DNA of 64,000 nucleotides from Telopea speciosissima (lineage: Eukaryota > Streptophyta > Magnoliopsida > Proteales > Proteaceae): contig NC_057918.1 of the NCBI RefSeq assembly GCF_018873765.1, positions 10,238,862 to 10,302,861 of the forward strand. The letters run 5' to 3'. The notes beneath the pieces are model-generated. The model worked only from the letters and a program-made list of their open reading frames with translations. It searched no databases and had not been told where the DNA came from. Both the position numbers and the translations under genes were made by a program. The first letter of the stretch is position 1. Each line of letters opens with the position of its first letter. This document shows, one piece after another, positions 1 through 12,334 of this stretch.

Positions 1-1795
1 GTTCTTCGAAGCTCTCTTCAAGTTCTAGTTCAAGTTCCGAGTTTTTATTCAAGGATCTTCAACCATTCAAGTTGCTGTCCAAAGGATCCCTGCAACAGCA
101 GTGAGTTTAAATCACCCCATCCCCTACAATTCTTTTTCTAATCCTCTAAACCACCAAAGCATTCCCCCCATCTCCAAACCTTTTTTTCATAACCCAAATC
201 CTGTCCAGACCAAACCAGCCAGCCAAATCTCACCATCTTTGGATTGAATACTCCCCTGCCCCATAGGAGAACTCGATCTACATTGCAGCCCCATCCTCCC
301 ACAAAAACCCTAACAAACCCCATCTCCATTCATTCCCCAAAAACCCTAAATATCACCCAGCCCAAACTGACCATCGGAACTGCCCCATAATTGGATTGAT
401 TACTCCCCTCACCCAATTGGAAACTCGATCCAAGTTGCTGACCAAACCACCCTTCCTAAACCCTAGGATCGTCCTTTGTCCACAGCTTCTTCCCCTACCC
501 AGCTCACCAGTCGTACATGCATCCATACCCATCTTATGAAAGTATCTCAATGGCTGGTTAATGTAGTCCTAGATAGGTAGGAGACCTACTAGGAGCCAGA
601 TAACAGAATAAATAGCAAAAAGGGGCTGCTGGTTCTCATGGACAGCCTAGGTTTTAGGTTAATTCTAGGGTTTAGGATGGGAATTTGGGAATGGGTCTTA
701 TATGGTTTTAATATGCAGGTTTAGGGGACTATTATGATATAAAAAAAAACAGGATTTGGTTCAGTTTAAAATTCCTGCAGAATTAGGGTTAGGGTTTCGG
801 GTTTTAGAGTTAAGGGAAACTACCAAAACTAGGGTTTCAAGTGGGCTGTGAGGGCTGGGCTTGGGATCGAATGTAGGGGACTGTGAGAGGAGGATTCGAC
901 CAGGATATGTTCCAATTCTGATGGTCAGAATGGGCTGTGGGAAAATTAGGGCTTATGGGGCTCGTATGGAGAAGAAGGATTTAGGGTTTTGGGTGATCGA
1001 TATGGGCAGCAGTTGGGATCGAGTGTAAACCATGGTGAGGGGAGGCTATGGCTTAAGTTTGAGAGGATTCTAATGGAGAACAGATCTGGACAGAATTGAG
1101 ATCCTCCTAGGGTTTATGAAAATAAAACAGAAAATTAAAATTCAAACTCACACTGGAATCCACCGGCAGTAGCTTGAATGTTTGAAGGATGAAACCACCT
1201 TCGAAGAGAGATCCTCCCAGCCGTCACGGCATAAAGAGTCGCAGGAATCTACCCACCCTTCCACCTTGAAGTCCACAAGGATGCACACTCACACAGGGGA
1301 GCAAGGAACAGCACCAATGGCAGCCACGAAATCTGTTTTTTTTAACTTCAAATAATCTGTGGGGGAGCCCTCCACGATCTACTTTATTTATAATAAAGGC
1401 CTAAGCCAAATCCTAGTACAACTTAATGTCTCTTCCTTCTAAAATCGTGGAAGGGAGAGTTCTAATCTAACTTAATTAAATTAAAACAGTAAATGTCCTA
1501 ACTACCCCTACTAACTTAAAATAAAAGAATCTAACTTAAAAACAACTAATTTAAAGTAGATTCCATATTAGCCAATAGGATATAAGAACCTATTAACCAA
1601 TAAGAACACTTCACTTAAATTAGACCCATTGAACCAATTGGATGCAACCAATTCTAAACCGGTTCAATCTAAAAACAAGAAAATAAACTAAGTATGAAAA
1701 ATAATAAATCCTAATCTATGGCTCCCTATTCAAACCCTAAGTTCAAGGCCTCTTCTTCTTCTGCTTCCTTGGAGCTGCATCACTGGTTCTTCACA
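1..1795. other. Repeat-like intronic or intergenic sequence at the left edge
   Basis: There is no gene here. Stretches with repeated 'aggg-tttaggg' runs are not telomeric. A candidate LTR end on the minus strand lies at 1782, where it reads TGATGCAGCTCCAAGGAAG; TATAAATAAAG lies about 390 bp further along that strand (about 1384-1394). A related, diverged end is at 6417. Confidence 0.3.
1384..1782 (-). repeat. Candidate diverged LTR fragment
   Basis: On the minus strand it starts TGATGCAGCTCCAAGGAAG followed by GAAGAAGAAGAGGCC and reaches a TATAAATAAAG box, then GGGGAG and GTTAAAAAAAA. The stretch at 6417 has the same order of landmarks. The inner end is not defined. Confidence 0.33.
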
Positions 1796-1998
1796 TTATG
1801 GTGACCTAGATCCTAGAATAGGTTACATGCAGTATGTAGATGAGACCATTTACAAGACAGCTATGGAGAACTACTCTCGTTTCTTCTCGAACACTATGAC
1901 ATGGCATTCATATGTCATGCAGACGAACGACAATGCACGGCTGCTCCATCGGACCATGAGTGGACACGATCCAACACTTTATAGTTCATATCAGTAGG
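1796..1998 (+). other. Coding-looking open stretch of unknown family
   Basis: One frame is open from about 1796 to the stop at 1998 and reads GDLDPRIGYMQYVDETIYK, then AMENYSRFFSNTMTWHSYV and MQTNDNARLLHRTMSGHDP, ending SSYQ. It has balanced amino-acid use and many polar and aromatic residues, unlike random intron translation. It begins without an ATG, so it resembles the last exon of a gene or of a transposon protein. I do not recognise the family. It lies within the presumed intron of the UCH-related gene on the opposite strand. Confidence 0.35.
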
Positions 1999-2142
1999 CA
2001 GTCACAGATTCATAGTATTGTTTTGTTGGGACACCAAAGACTAGGGTGTCTCTGACATATGTATTGTTCATTGTACTTTGGTTAGGCGTCTATGTAATAT
2101 GCACTACTCACTATACTTTGTAGTTTCTACTTCAAGTCTTTA

Positions 2143-2262
2143 ACTATTTCTTAAATAACTATTCAATATTATGTGTCTTCATCAATTATTGCATAATTTT
2201 CTTGTTTTACTTACCAATTACTATTTCTTAAATAACTATTCAGTATTATGTGTCTTCATCAA
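2143..2262. repeat. Tandem duplication (77 bp unit), second copy split by a LINE
   Basis: Unit one runs 2143-2219 and opens ACTATTTCTTAAATAACT. Unit two starts at 2220, is interrupted by the LINE after 2262, and resumes at 3253 through about 3305. The copies differ at a few positions. Confidence 0.75.
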
Positions 2263-3252
2263 CAACAACAACAACCCAGCCTTATCCCAACTAAATGGGG
2301 TCGGCTACATGGATCCTTTCAAAAACAAAGTAGGAAAAACTGAGAACCTCATAAAGGGAAAGGAAAGTAAGAGAAACTTAAAAGCAATTGGATAAACTAA
2401 GTAAGTAATGGAAAGTGAAAGATGTTAGTAAGAGGAAAGAGGATATCCCAGTAATTCAAGAAAATCTCAGCTACATGGTGTCAATAACATGGATCCTTAC
2501 CCTCCAATAGGCTCTATCTGAGGTCATACTCGATACAAGGCCCAGACTATGCATGTCATTCTTCACAACCTCACCTATGGTCATTTTAGGCCTGCCCCTA
2601 GCTCTTTTAGCTCCCTCAATTGGCATAAGATCACTTCTCCTTACTGGGGCATCCCTAGGCCTCCGTTGTACATGGCCAAACCACCTCAAGCGACATTCTC
2701 GGAGCTTGTCGCTGATCGGGGCAACTCCCACATCCGCTCTAATACGTTCATTCCTCACTTTATCCCTCCAAGCTTTGCCGCACATCCAGCTTAACATTCT
2801 CATCTCCGCAACACATAGCTTCGCTATATGGCACTTCTTAACTGCCCAACATTCCACCCCATACATCATAGCCGGGCGGACAACAGTCCTGTAGAACTTT
2901 TCTTTAAGCTTTAAAGGAATGTGTCGATCACACAGGACTCCGGACGCCCCTCTCCACTTCATCCATCCTACTTTAATTCTTTGTGAAACATCATCATCTA
3001 TGTCACCTTCTTTGTGTATGATAGACCCCAGATATCTGAAATAGTTACTTGGCGTTATCTCTCGCTCCCCAATTTTCACCATGTCATCATCCATCACAGT
3101 GTGGCTAAAGTTACACATCACATACGCTGTCTTTGATCTACTAATCTTAAAGTCTCTTGATTCCAAGGTCGATCTCCACAACTCTAGCTTAGTGTTAATC
3201 CCTGCTTTTGTCTCATCCACCAAAACGATATCATCAGCGAATAGCATACACC
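2263..3252 (-). mobile_element. RTE-type LINE, 5'-truncated, with 18 bp target duplication
   Basis: On the minus strand it encodes the end of a reverse transcriptase: frame 3247-2471 reads MLFADDIVLVDETKAGINTK, containing the FADD catalytic motif, then RYLGSIIHKEGDIDDD, then CKIAKLC-like and MLSWMCGKAWRDK segments and ARGRPKMT. The 3' end is the (TTG)n tail preceded by the CCGACCCCATTTAGTTGGG signature of plant RTE elements. The flanks attatgtgtcttcatcaa at 2245-2262 and 3253-3270 are identical, an 18 bp target site duplication. It lies within the presumed long intron of the UCH-related gene. Confidence 0.9.
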
Positions 3253-3621
3253 ATTATGTGTCTTCATCAATTATTGCATAATTTACTTGTTTTACTTGCC
3301 AATTATGTCTCATAGCACTCAAACAATGTATAGAACAGGCAATATTACATAAGGGTTCAGCGTTTACTGCCAACCAAGGGTGCACATCCAAAACACCAAA
3401 TTGGGTGTTTTTTTTTTTACAATTTGAAGATTTAAATTTGTTTATTAAGCTTAAAACAAGCATCCCATAAAGTTTCGGAGCCAACTATGGCCATTTACCC
3501 ACAAAAACATCAAACTGAAACCCAAAAAAAAAAAAATGCATTGTCTTGCCGAGATCTCGAGATTTCAGTTGTCTCGACCTGGTCGAGACACCGAAACGAG
3601 ACGAGTTTTTTAACCTTACCA

Positions 3622-4375
3622 CCATGGTTTAAAATATCGACCGATACGATACGATACAAACCAATACATATCGGTATCGGTCGATACCGATACGTCTCCT
3701 TTTTTAAAAAAACTGAGCTATCTAGAATTCTATCGAAATGTATCGACCGATACGGGCCGATACGATACGATCGATACGTATCGATACCATCGATACGTCC
3801 AGTAAAGGGTTCTGTGGGTTGTTTATACATATCGGCTGATACGGCTCGATACATACCGAGACATTATCGATACATACCGATATGCACCGATACGTACCGA
3901 TACCATCTATACATTCCATAAAAAAAAAAACATTTTCACTCACAGACTTGATACAACTCCTAATCTAACGAAAAACACAAAGGAAAACTCTCAACCAAGA
4001 GTCTAAAATCTTGCATTTAATCTTGGTTTTTCACACTTTTAAACTAAAAAACGAATCAAGGAGTGCTACAACATCATCCAATACTCTTCATGGCTATAGA
4101 CGATTACAACATGTAAGAAACCTCATCTTTTATAACAATTTCAATTTAATGCACTTGTTTGGTTATACATTATTCATCGTTTTAGGTTTTATGCATGACA
4201 CTTATTATATATTGCTTATTTATATTGTTTTTTGTTCCAAAAGTGTATTTCCATGTGTATATTGACCATTTCTATGTGTATCTGTATTGTTCGATACGTA
4301 TCTTTGAAATGATACGATACGTCTCTTAAAATCACCCAACCGATACGATACCCGATACCGATACTTTAAACCTTG
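3622..4375. repeat. GATACG-rich element with GGTTTAAA/TTTAAACC ends
   Basis: It opens CCATGGTTTAAAATATCG and ends CGATACTTTAAACCTTG, imperfect inverted ends. The interior is built of short GATACG/GGTATCGAT words at both sides (3640-3915 and 4290-4360), with about 370 bp of ordinary AT-rich DNA between. It is the longest member of the family at 16874, 34600, 40843 and 52413. Confidence 0.6.
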
Positions 4376-6986
4376 CTTACCACTGACAACTGAGTAGGTA
4401 AACAGGGTAGGCAAGGCTCTTCCCACAAACCCTGCCGTGGAAACCACCTGAAACAACATACCACTACCACCACCCCCCCTCCCAAACTTTGGAGCACGAC
4501 AAGGAATTCTTTGTCAAACAGCAGACCAAACTAATAACAATCTTGTTTGTTATACTGAAACAAAATATTGGCCAGAATCATTGGAACCACAATTGTGCAT
4601 AATCAAGGCATACAGCATACTATCAACTACATTCTTTGGAAGAAAAAAAATTGACAGATTTCTATGAATAATTCGGTAACAGCAAAATCCATCCTACATG
4701 TTTAGGGCCAGCTACAGAAACCCTCTTCACTTTAAACTATTTGGAGCCATAACTTCTGGAGAAGTATGAATCATCAAATCACCATTTACTACATTGTTTG
4801 TATTCTTCTTCTAAACAAAGCAAAGGCAATAAAGACCATATACAAGGTGTTACATGCTTCTCAAGTCTTCTGAAACAAAAAGCATAGCAATCTATCCAAG
4901 ATAGCCTCTGATGATTCAATCTAACATCATGCTAGAGTTCAGAATACTATCCACAACAGGATCGTAGAAGTGCACAACCAGCAAACTAAACTGGTCATAT
5001 CTCCCAAAAACAAATCTGATCAGCCCAAAATTAATAGTATTAATAGGTTTCCCCAGGGTCTTCACTCTTCAATACCCAAAAGTTGATCCCAATCCAACGG
5101 TGGGATGAGGAGATATTTTAAAATCTCACCGAAATAGCAACTAGGTTTCAAAAATAGTAACTTCGCTGTAACTTCACATCAACACAGCATATCACCATCA
5201 AATTAATAACAGATCACCCACTCAATAACCGGAATCACATATATCAAACCCAAGGTAAGCCATCGGACAGATTGATAATTGAACAAATCATTAGAGGTGT
5301 AGAAAATAGCAACTAGCATTAACACTTATACCGCAAGCAGTATACACCCTACTTTAGTCGATAACAGCAAGTATAAGCAACAAATAACTTGCAAATCACT
5401 CAACTGACAACCATAATGAAACATAGCAGTACCTTATTGTGGCAGTTCAAAAAAGTCCAGAAAAAGTGAATCGTATGCAAAAAACAGACCAGTAGGAACT
5501 TCAGTTGGATAAGATGTCAGTAAAACAGACAATAACCTGGATCTCTCAAATTTAGTAACTACCATAATCTACCAATCTGCAGATCTGATCAGGACAAAGT
5601 TCTGGTTGATGGATGAGTCTGATTAATAGGCATAAACCCCAGAATATCTCAAACATTCAATGACTGGATGTGGAGATATAACTTGTTTATAGTTGCAGCA
5701 AGAGGACCTCCAAACAAGGGAACTATAGGTTCTGTTCTAACTGCAGCAAACCAGAAGTGAATCTGAGATCTGATGTGGAATGATGAACAGCAATGGATGC
5801 CTTCAAATAATCTTCCAGAATAGTAGCAGATAAACTGAAATAAACTTCGGGTACTTACTTGATATGGCAGGCCAGAAAGAAGAATCAGAAGAAAATAAAA
5901 GGGAAGAACAAGGGATATGACCAAGGCCTCTCACCTATGGCCCAGGTCAGTCTCTCACTAAACCTGATGGCATACACCAAGCTGCAATGGACTCTCATCA
6001 TGCAATACTGTCTCTCAACGAAACTTTTTTTAACTTCATAAAATCGTGGGGTGCAGTATGGCAGCCCCCCCTCTTTTATTGACAAACAACAATAGGGTTC
6101 CCCCCTTTGCATGGAGAAGGAATCCCTACAAAATAGTAGCCAATTAAAATGGAAACTAATCCTAGAATGAGATCTAACTTCTAGAGACATTAGAAAATAG
6201 AAACAACTACAAAAATAGCAACAAGTTCTACATAAAAGAGAATCTAAACAAAATAGGAACTATTAAAGAGACTCCACGCATGGAGTAATTAATATGTAGT
6301 AGTGGGCCTAAGTCTGGCCTATGAAGACCATGAAAACTTGGGCCTATGCTGGCTGGTTAGGCTGGGCTGGTTGAGCTGCTGGCCCTCTTCTCTTCTTCCT
6401 TCTTCGAACTACATCAGTTTCTCTACTACAAATACTTCCAGAAGCTAATAATTCAGCCACTTGATTTCATCCCAGAATATATAATATACCCTATAAGAGC
6501 TGAACATGAAGAAGTTCAGGAGAGTATGAGTGTCTAAAATAGTAAATCAATACTCCAAAGTGCATTAGTTTTGTTGGGATGCCACCCAACAATCCCTCTG
6601 ATTCACCCTCAAGCCAAATGCCGTGCACGTCCATTGATACTTTACTACCCTCCCTTTCCCTTTCAGTATCTTCAACTAATATCAAATTACTCTCATATGT
6701 ACAGTAGTTGGTCTACATTGGATCTGATTTTTTTATTTAACCAACATTTGGTTTTTTTCAAGGGATGATATTGTAACCTTCAAAAATTATGCCTTACATT
6801 CATTATTATACATCGGGACAAATATCCAAAGACATTTCATCCACCAAGCTGTTTCAACGAGAACTATGGCACCGAAAAGTTTACCAGGAATAAATTCCAT
6901 CGAGGAAATTTTTTAATAAGGGCGACGAAAATGCAAAGAAAAACACAATAAGGAGAAGTTGAGCACACTAGCATAGATGTACTTAC
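4376..6986. other. Presumed intron of the UCH-related gene, no exon recognised
   Basis: I searched the minus strand here by eye for the family's next exons (LRQLQAEE..., UCH box) and saw none. The stretch 5040-5130 has an ordinary repeat-like look; the candidate LTR at 6000-6417 lies inside. Confidence 0.35.
6000..6417 (-). repeat. Candidate diverged LTR fragment
   Basis: On the minus strand it starts TGATGTAGTTCGAAGAAGG and AGAAGAGGGCC, then has CAATAAAAGAGGGGGG and GTTAAAAAAAG, paralleling the stretch ending at 1782. The two look like relatives rather than a pair made by one insertion. Confidence 0.33.
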
Positions 6987-9900
6987 TGCTACCAACACAA
7001 AGGTTCTCCTGAGCCCTGACGTGCTTTTTGGTGGAAACTTCTGTTGGAGAAACTCCCACTTCATGGTTTTCCTTCTCAGACAACAAGGCTCGTGTGTTTT
7101 TGGTAGAGCCATTCTGCCGTTTACCTTGTTCTCCTGTCCGTTGATCAGAAGGAGAGCCACCATCTCCTGGAATTCCTCGGTTAGGTACACCTTCACAAGA
7201 CAAATATACATCATCAAAAAGCTTCCCACAGTAATAAATACCCAATCAAATTAATTAACAAAGAAATACCAAATAAAATAATATCCAGATAAGAACAGTA
7301 GTTCTACACGCATATTGACCTTGCTTGACTTGGCCATGAGAGTACATACTTATCCTCTTAACCCTTGAGGTGCCAGAATTGATAGTGGATTTGCTGGGCA
7401 CCACAGTCCCTTCCGCATTATTTATAGGCACTGCCGAAACATATTTCTGCACCCTCGTCTTGTCTCCTGACAAATCCTGGTAAGTAAAAAATGCATAAGC
7501 CTTCTCTCGGAAGCTGAACGAGCTTTCTATTACTGATTTAAGCAGCAAGAAAATTATCCAAGATTATTTCCTTAGAGTTTTCCTATTCAATATCCTGACT
7601 GTCCACAGGAAGGAAAACTTGAAAATGGAACCACTAAGGCCTATTCTCTCCAACCAAACAGAGAACCATGATCATTGGGCATACTTACCAGCTTATCATC
7701 GGTATTGGGCTTCAAGTTAACAGAAGGCAATTCTTCTGCCACATCCTCTAAAATTGCCCCACCAGCTTTCTTATGTTGCTCAGCCAGGTGCTTTTGTTTG
7801 GCCTCATTCTCAATTCTCCTTTGGTACTCCAAAGTTTCTTCAAGCTTTCTCTCCTCAGCTTCAAGCTCAATTTTGCGTCTGAATTCCTCCTCCTGTTGTC
7901 TCAAGTCATCACTATTTGCAGAAACAGCAATCTCAGAATCTGGATGACTTTCACCAGATGCAACAGGAGAGCAACTGCAGCCAGATACACAAATAAAATG
8001 TTAGGCAATCAAAACGAGAAAGAAAAAAACTTTTTTTTGAGAATACATATAAGCCTATTTAAAGGCAAGGAGACATACATCTGTTCAGCAGTTTCCTGAT
8101 GGAGGAGGAGCTGCTCACTACCACCAGTAGCCTGCAAAAAGTGATTACGTTAGCACTACACTATTGGATATGTATATTATGTAACATTGGCCCCAGCAAA
8201 AGAAACACACCAGACCCGAGACAGTTAAAACCTTTGAATCCTTAGCTTTTCTGTAATCCTTGTTCTTTTTCTTATCCTTCAATTTCTCCTGTATCTGTTT
8301 CGAGTGATCACCTCCTCTGTTGTTGTTCTTGGCATCAAGTGCAAGTTCTGCTAAAAATGCTTCTCTAGCAGCATCAGACTTCTCTCTAGCATCTTTATCC
8401 ACCAGATCCTCCAAGTGTGACTGGGAAAGCAAAATTAACCTAAGAACATGTGAATTTCATCCTGAAAAGGTAGGGGTACATGCTACATATTCAAAACAGT
8501 CAATAAAACCATTACAAACCCGCATGAATGACTTCGCAATAGGCAACATAATTGCCCGGTAATCAAATGCTGAGAAAGGCCCAAGCTTAAGCTCCAACTG
8601 CTGCATGCCAGTGACATTCCTCATGATCCTTGCATCAATTTTACTAAGCTGCAGGACTGAAAATAGTGAGAAAAAATAACAAAGAATCTGCCTCTGGTTG
8701 TCGACTGAAAGCTACAACTGGAACCAATAGAGCTACCTCTACAGACAACTGTTCTTTCTGTCTCTGAATTGCCATCTCAATACAAGTGTCAGCTTGGTGC
8801 ATGTAGTCCTGCATTCTCCAATCATCATCTTCACCACCTTCCAAGTCACACAAACGAGAAGCCACACCTGTCAATGTTTCCTCGTACCCGAATGGAGTAA
8901 CATTAAGACTTTGTGCTTCCTTGAGAATATTTGATATAGCATCCAACTCGAATCTACTACTTATGAACATCACATCATTGTCCCTTTCCGCAAGCTCTTC
9001 TTGCCGCTTCCTCAGGATGGTTTCATAACTATGAGGCACAAATTTTGTGACATGCTCCCTTTTCTTAACTTCTTCAAGACACAGACTTTCAACTGCCTGT
9101 AAAGCTTCCTCATAGCTCAAGTGCTCACATTTTCTCTCACACAAACTCTGTAAGAGATAGAAGTCCTTCTCAAGCAACTGGAGAATTTCCATGCCTTGTT
9201 GTGTTTTCTCTTCTCTCAGGCGTGTCCAAGAAGCCAATTGCTCTCCACACGATGGACCTGTAAATATCCAAGATAATAAAGCTTCATTGTCAGGCAGTCC
9301 CACATCTTCACGATCACCAACAACAAGGGAAGTTGCTGCAGCACCATCATCTGCTGGAGCATCAGGATATGTGCTGGGAGTAAGCCCACCCTGCAATAAG
9401 CGCTCATCCAGAAGAAGAGAAGAAGAATCACCCGTGAGAACAATTTTCTCTTTGATTTCATACTCCAGGGTGCCACTGCATGAATCATCCATAGTTTTCT
9501 CAGAATATCTGCCTAAACCACAAGAATGAGAAAGATCCTGCAAAAATTTGAGGATTTTTATAAGCTGGGAGGCTCCCAGAAAGCATATACATAAAGGTGT
9601 TTGGTCCAAACCATGGGTCAAAAGCCGCGAACCCGGAGCAAGACCCTGAAGCTCCTCCATAGTGTACTGTATCACCTTGTTAAGATGGCTAGCTGCAAGA
9701 TACTTATGTCTAAGAAGCAATTGGAACATGCCATTTATTCTCTCAAGGAGTTTTGCACGTTCAGAATCATCCGACAATGGCCAACTCTGGGATAAAGAAC
9801 ATTCCTTAGACCATTGGTTTCCATTGAATTCCCTTAATTCATAGTTGGAACTGTCATCATGGTTCTTACATACTTCGGGACTTCCATTGCAAATCTCTCC

Positions 9901-11463
9901 TGCACTGGAGTCTTCTTGCAATGGTTGTGGTTTCTCCTCGTCAGGATAAGAATTCCATTTACCTTTTGAGCACCAAGTGTCAGCCAAACTTTCCTCCTTA
10001 TTCCTGTCTGTACAATTCGCAATATCAGAGCCATCAATTTTCGACTGATATTCAAGAATGTTGAATGCAGCAGAGGCATCCACCGGTTTCCATGAACCAT
10101 TTAGAAGCATCTCCACCCAATCAGTGTCAACTTCTTGAGGTAAGATAGACTGCAATTTAGAAGAGAGGTTTCCCATGTGTTCCCGTACAACATGTTGCAT
10201 GTGTGATTCGCAGTCAATGAATTTCTCATTGCAACGGCAGCAAACCCAGAATTTCCATGTCTTATTGGCCTCAGCAAAAGACAGTGCTTCTGAAAGGATC
10301 TCCGATGCCAAACCATCCTTGGTTGAACCGAAATGAGCCCTGAGATCACGAACACTCACTTCTAGCAAACTGTGTTTCTTATCAAGACTCATGGAGTTCC
10401 AATAAGATCGAATTTGATCCATCCTGTCCGCGGATGAGGCAATCTTCCGCAAGTTAGCATATTTTCGACGCTCTCCCATTCGGTGAGCCCCTGAAGATGA
10501 TTCCGAGGCCCTGTCGTCCTCATTCTGTGATTGGGGCGAATCTGATTTCTGCTGCAACAGCCTCGCAGCGGCAACACGTACCTCAATTTCCTTCCTCCGT
10601 TCTTCAGGTGTCTTAGTTGCCTTCTTGATTTCATTAGGCCGCCTAGTCTGGACCAGCCTGACTTCCATGGGGTCTTCAGAAAGCCGCCTCATTGGGATGA
10701 TACGGAACTTCTCCTCGCCAGCCCCGTTGCCCAGATTCTTCATCCACGTAGAAATCGAAGCAATGTTAGCTTTCTGAATGAGCGAGCGAAGCTCCTGCTG
10801 GGCATTGGTGATCCGGGCCTCGGGGGTGGGGAACTTCTGCTGGCTCTCATCTTGCAAGCTCTCCTTGGCGGGATCAACAGGATTCTGAATCGAGAGAGCA
10901 CGCTCACACTCCTGTATAACCTCCTCATAACCCTTACCGTCATTGGAAGCCTCGTAGAGCAGATTGGCGTAGAAGTGAGCGAACTCAATGGAGTTGGGAG
11001 AGAGTGTAACGGCAAGGCGAGCGGACTCAATTGCATTCTTAAGGTGTCTCTGCTTGGCATTGGGGTCCTCAATCAAGGAAGCCACCTTAACACAGACAGT
11101 GCCCTGGACACGGTGGAGAAGAGCAGAACCCTCATGGCGTTGGCACGACTCTTTAAGCAGTCTTAGGGCCTTAGTATGGTTCCCACGGCGGAGAGCATTG
11201 AGGGATCGCTCGCATTCAAGCTTGACTGCAGAGTAGGATGAAGCATCTGATTCGGGGGAAGAGGAGACTTCGATCTTAGTCTGCTCAGGACGGGAGTCAT
11301 CGGGAGCACTAATAATCAGCGAGCGGTCATTTTCAACCGGACCCAAACACCCGTCGGTGGTGGTGGTGGCGGCGGCGGCGGCGGCGGCGGCATCGGAGGG
11401 AACCGCCGGAGCAGTAACAAACGGTCTGGAGCGTGAAGCAGGGTTTCGCTTCTTATGCCCCAT
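6987..11463 (-). CDS. Plant UCH-related protein (DUF627/DUF629 family), C-terminal part not found in window
   Basis: Seven exons can be chained in phase on the minus strand: 11463-8737, 8648-8520, 8420-8232, 8131-8079, 7974-7689, 7476-7320, 7190-6987, giving about 1,248 residues. The ATG at 11463 starts MGHKKRNP, typical of the family. An N-terminal poly-alanine run (residues 25-32) is followed by a TPR-like DUF627 region (about 80-200). A C2H2-like zinc finger sits at about 405-430 (CCRC...H...H), then the DUF629 region, and a charged coiled-coil segment rich in E/R/K lies in exon 5. Family members are about 1,550-1,700 residues and end in a ubiquitin C-terminal hydrolase (USP-type) domain, often lacking catalytic residues. 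That domain is not readable anywhere left of 6987. The last exon ends in phase 1 at a good GTAAGT donor, so the gene probably continues through a very long intron past position 1, or is truncated. Biochemical role: deubiquitinase-like, probably inactive (inference from the family). Confidence 0.88.
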
Positions 11464-11867
11464 GTACGGTTGATTCTAGAGCTATACTGGCTATGCATGT
11501 AACAACAGAGGGAAGAGGGATAAGGAAAAAATCAAAGGAGATATACATATACTCACTTAAATATGAAGAAAACCCGATTGAAGCACTATGAACTCATAGG
11601 TTTTCTTTCGGCGGAAACCGATCGCTTTGGCTTTTGAGTTTGCGATCTCTCGCTGCAACTCTTTGTCTCTCTCTCTCTCTGTGCGTTCCTTCCTTCTCGT
11701 TCTCACCTACCAAACTGAAGGTGAAATTGAGATGTGTTGAATTCAACCCCTCTTTTTATTGTCTCTCTGTGTGTGTATCTTCTTCGGGCTTCTCTTCCCT
11801 TTTCGATTGATTAAAGATGATGAATCGATGATACGGTATCAACGCGATTGTCCCGATCCCCGACCCA

Positions 11868-11905
<38 letters not shown>

Positions 11906-12300
11906 GCTCGCTCGCTCGCTCGCCTCTCTTTGTATATCTCACAGTCTTTCTTTCTCTCGTATGTATATGGTGATATGCCAAATCCTGAAAAGCGTGCGTG
12001 ATTGATACAGAAAGAAATCGAGAATGGAAAATGTAGGGAGCGAATGGATACGAGTCTTGTGATTGGGACTTGGGTCTTTTTGAAAACAAAAAAAGAGACT
12101 TGGGTTGGGTGCTTGATTTGGGTGGGGAAATGGGATAAAGTCTGGAGATTCACTTGAGGCCTAAGAGATCAGATCCCAGGAAGGAGTGTCAAACGTTTGG
12201 TTCAGTCTGGTTTATTCGGTTTAAATTGATTTTGTTTTTTTATGTATTGGTCCAATTCAAAGCCAAACCATTACATTGAGATTCCATCTGAGTCGGTGTT
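11464..12300 (-). promoter_or_regulatory. Leader and promoter region of the UCH-related gene
   Basis: The region upstream of ATG 11463 on the minus strand contains GA-rich runs (complement of CTCTCT at 11660-11680 and the (CT)n at 11873-11902), common in plant leaders and promoters. No definite TATA box could be fixed. Confidence 0.35.
11873..11902. repeat. (CT)n microsatellite
   Basis: Fifteen uninterrupted CT units, followed by CGCTCGCTCGCTCG, a short four-base repeat. Confidence 0.95.
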
Positions 12301-12334
12301 GGTTTCAATGCACTTCGATTGGAATCGTTATGCT

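Noticed and set aside
330-820. Telomere-like CCCTAAA and TTAGGG words
   Set aside because: They are isolated and irregular, not tandem; interstitial telomere repeats would be uninterrupted heptamers.
3487-3943. Open frames rich in R, Y, D, T and I over the GATACG words
   Set aside because: They are translations of the repeat in both strands, with no domain and no plausible gene structure.
1384-6417. Candidate LTRs at 1384-1782 and 6000-6417 as a pair bounding one retrotransposon
   Set aside because: They are too diverged, the internal part has no gag-pol, and no polypurine tract or matching target duplication is seen. They are more likely separate relics of one family.
6864-6986. Alternative end of the UCH-related protein by reading on into the intron (stop near 6913)
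   Set aside because: A strong GTAAGT donor precedes it and the residues after it (KYIYASVLNF) do not match the family; kept only as a refutation test.
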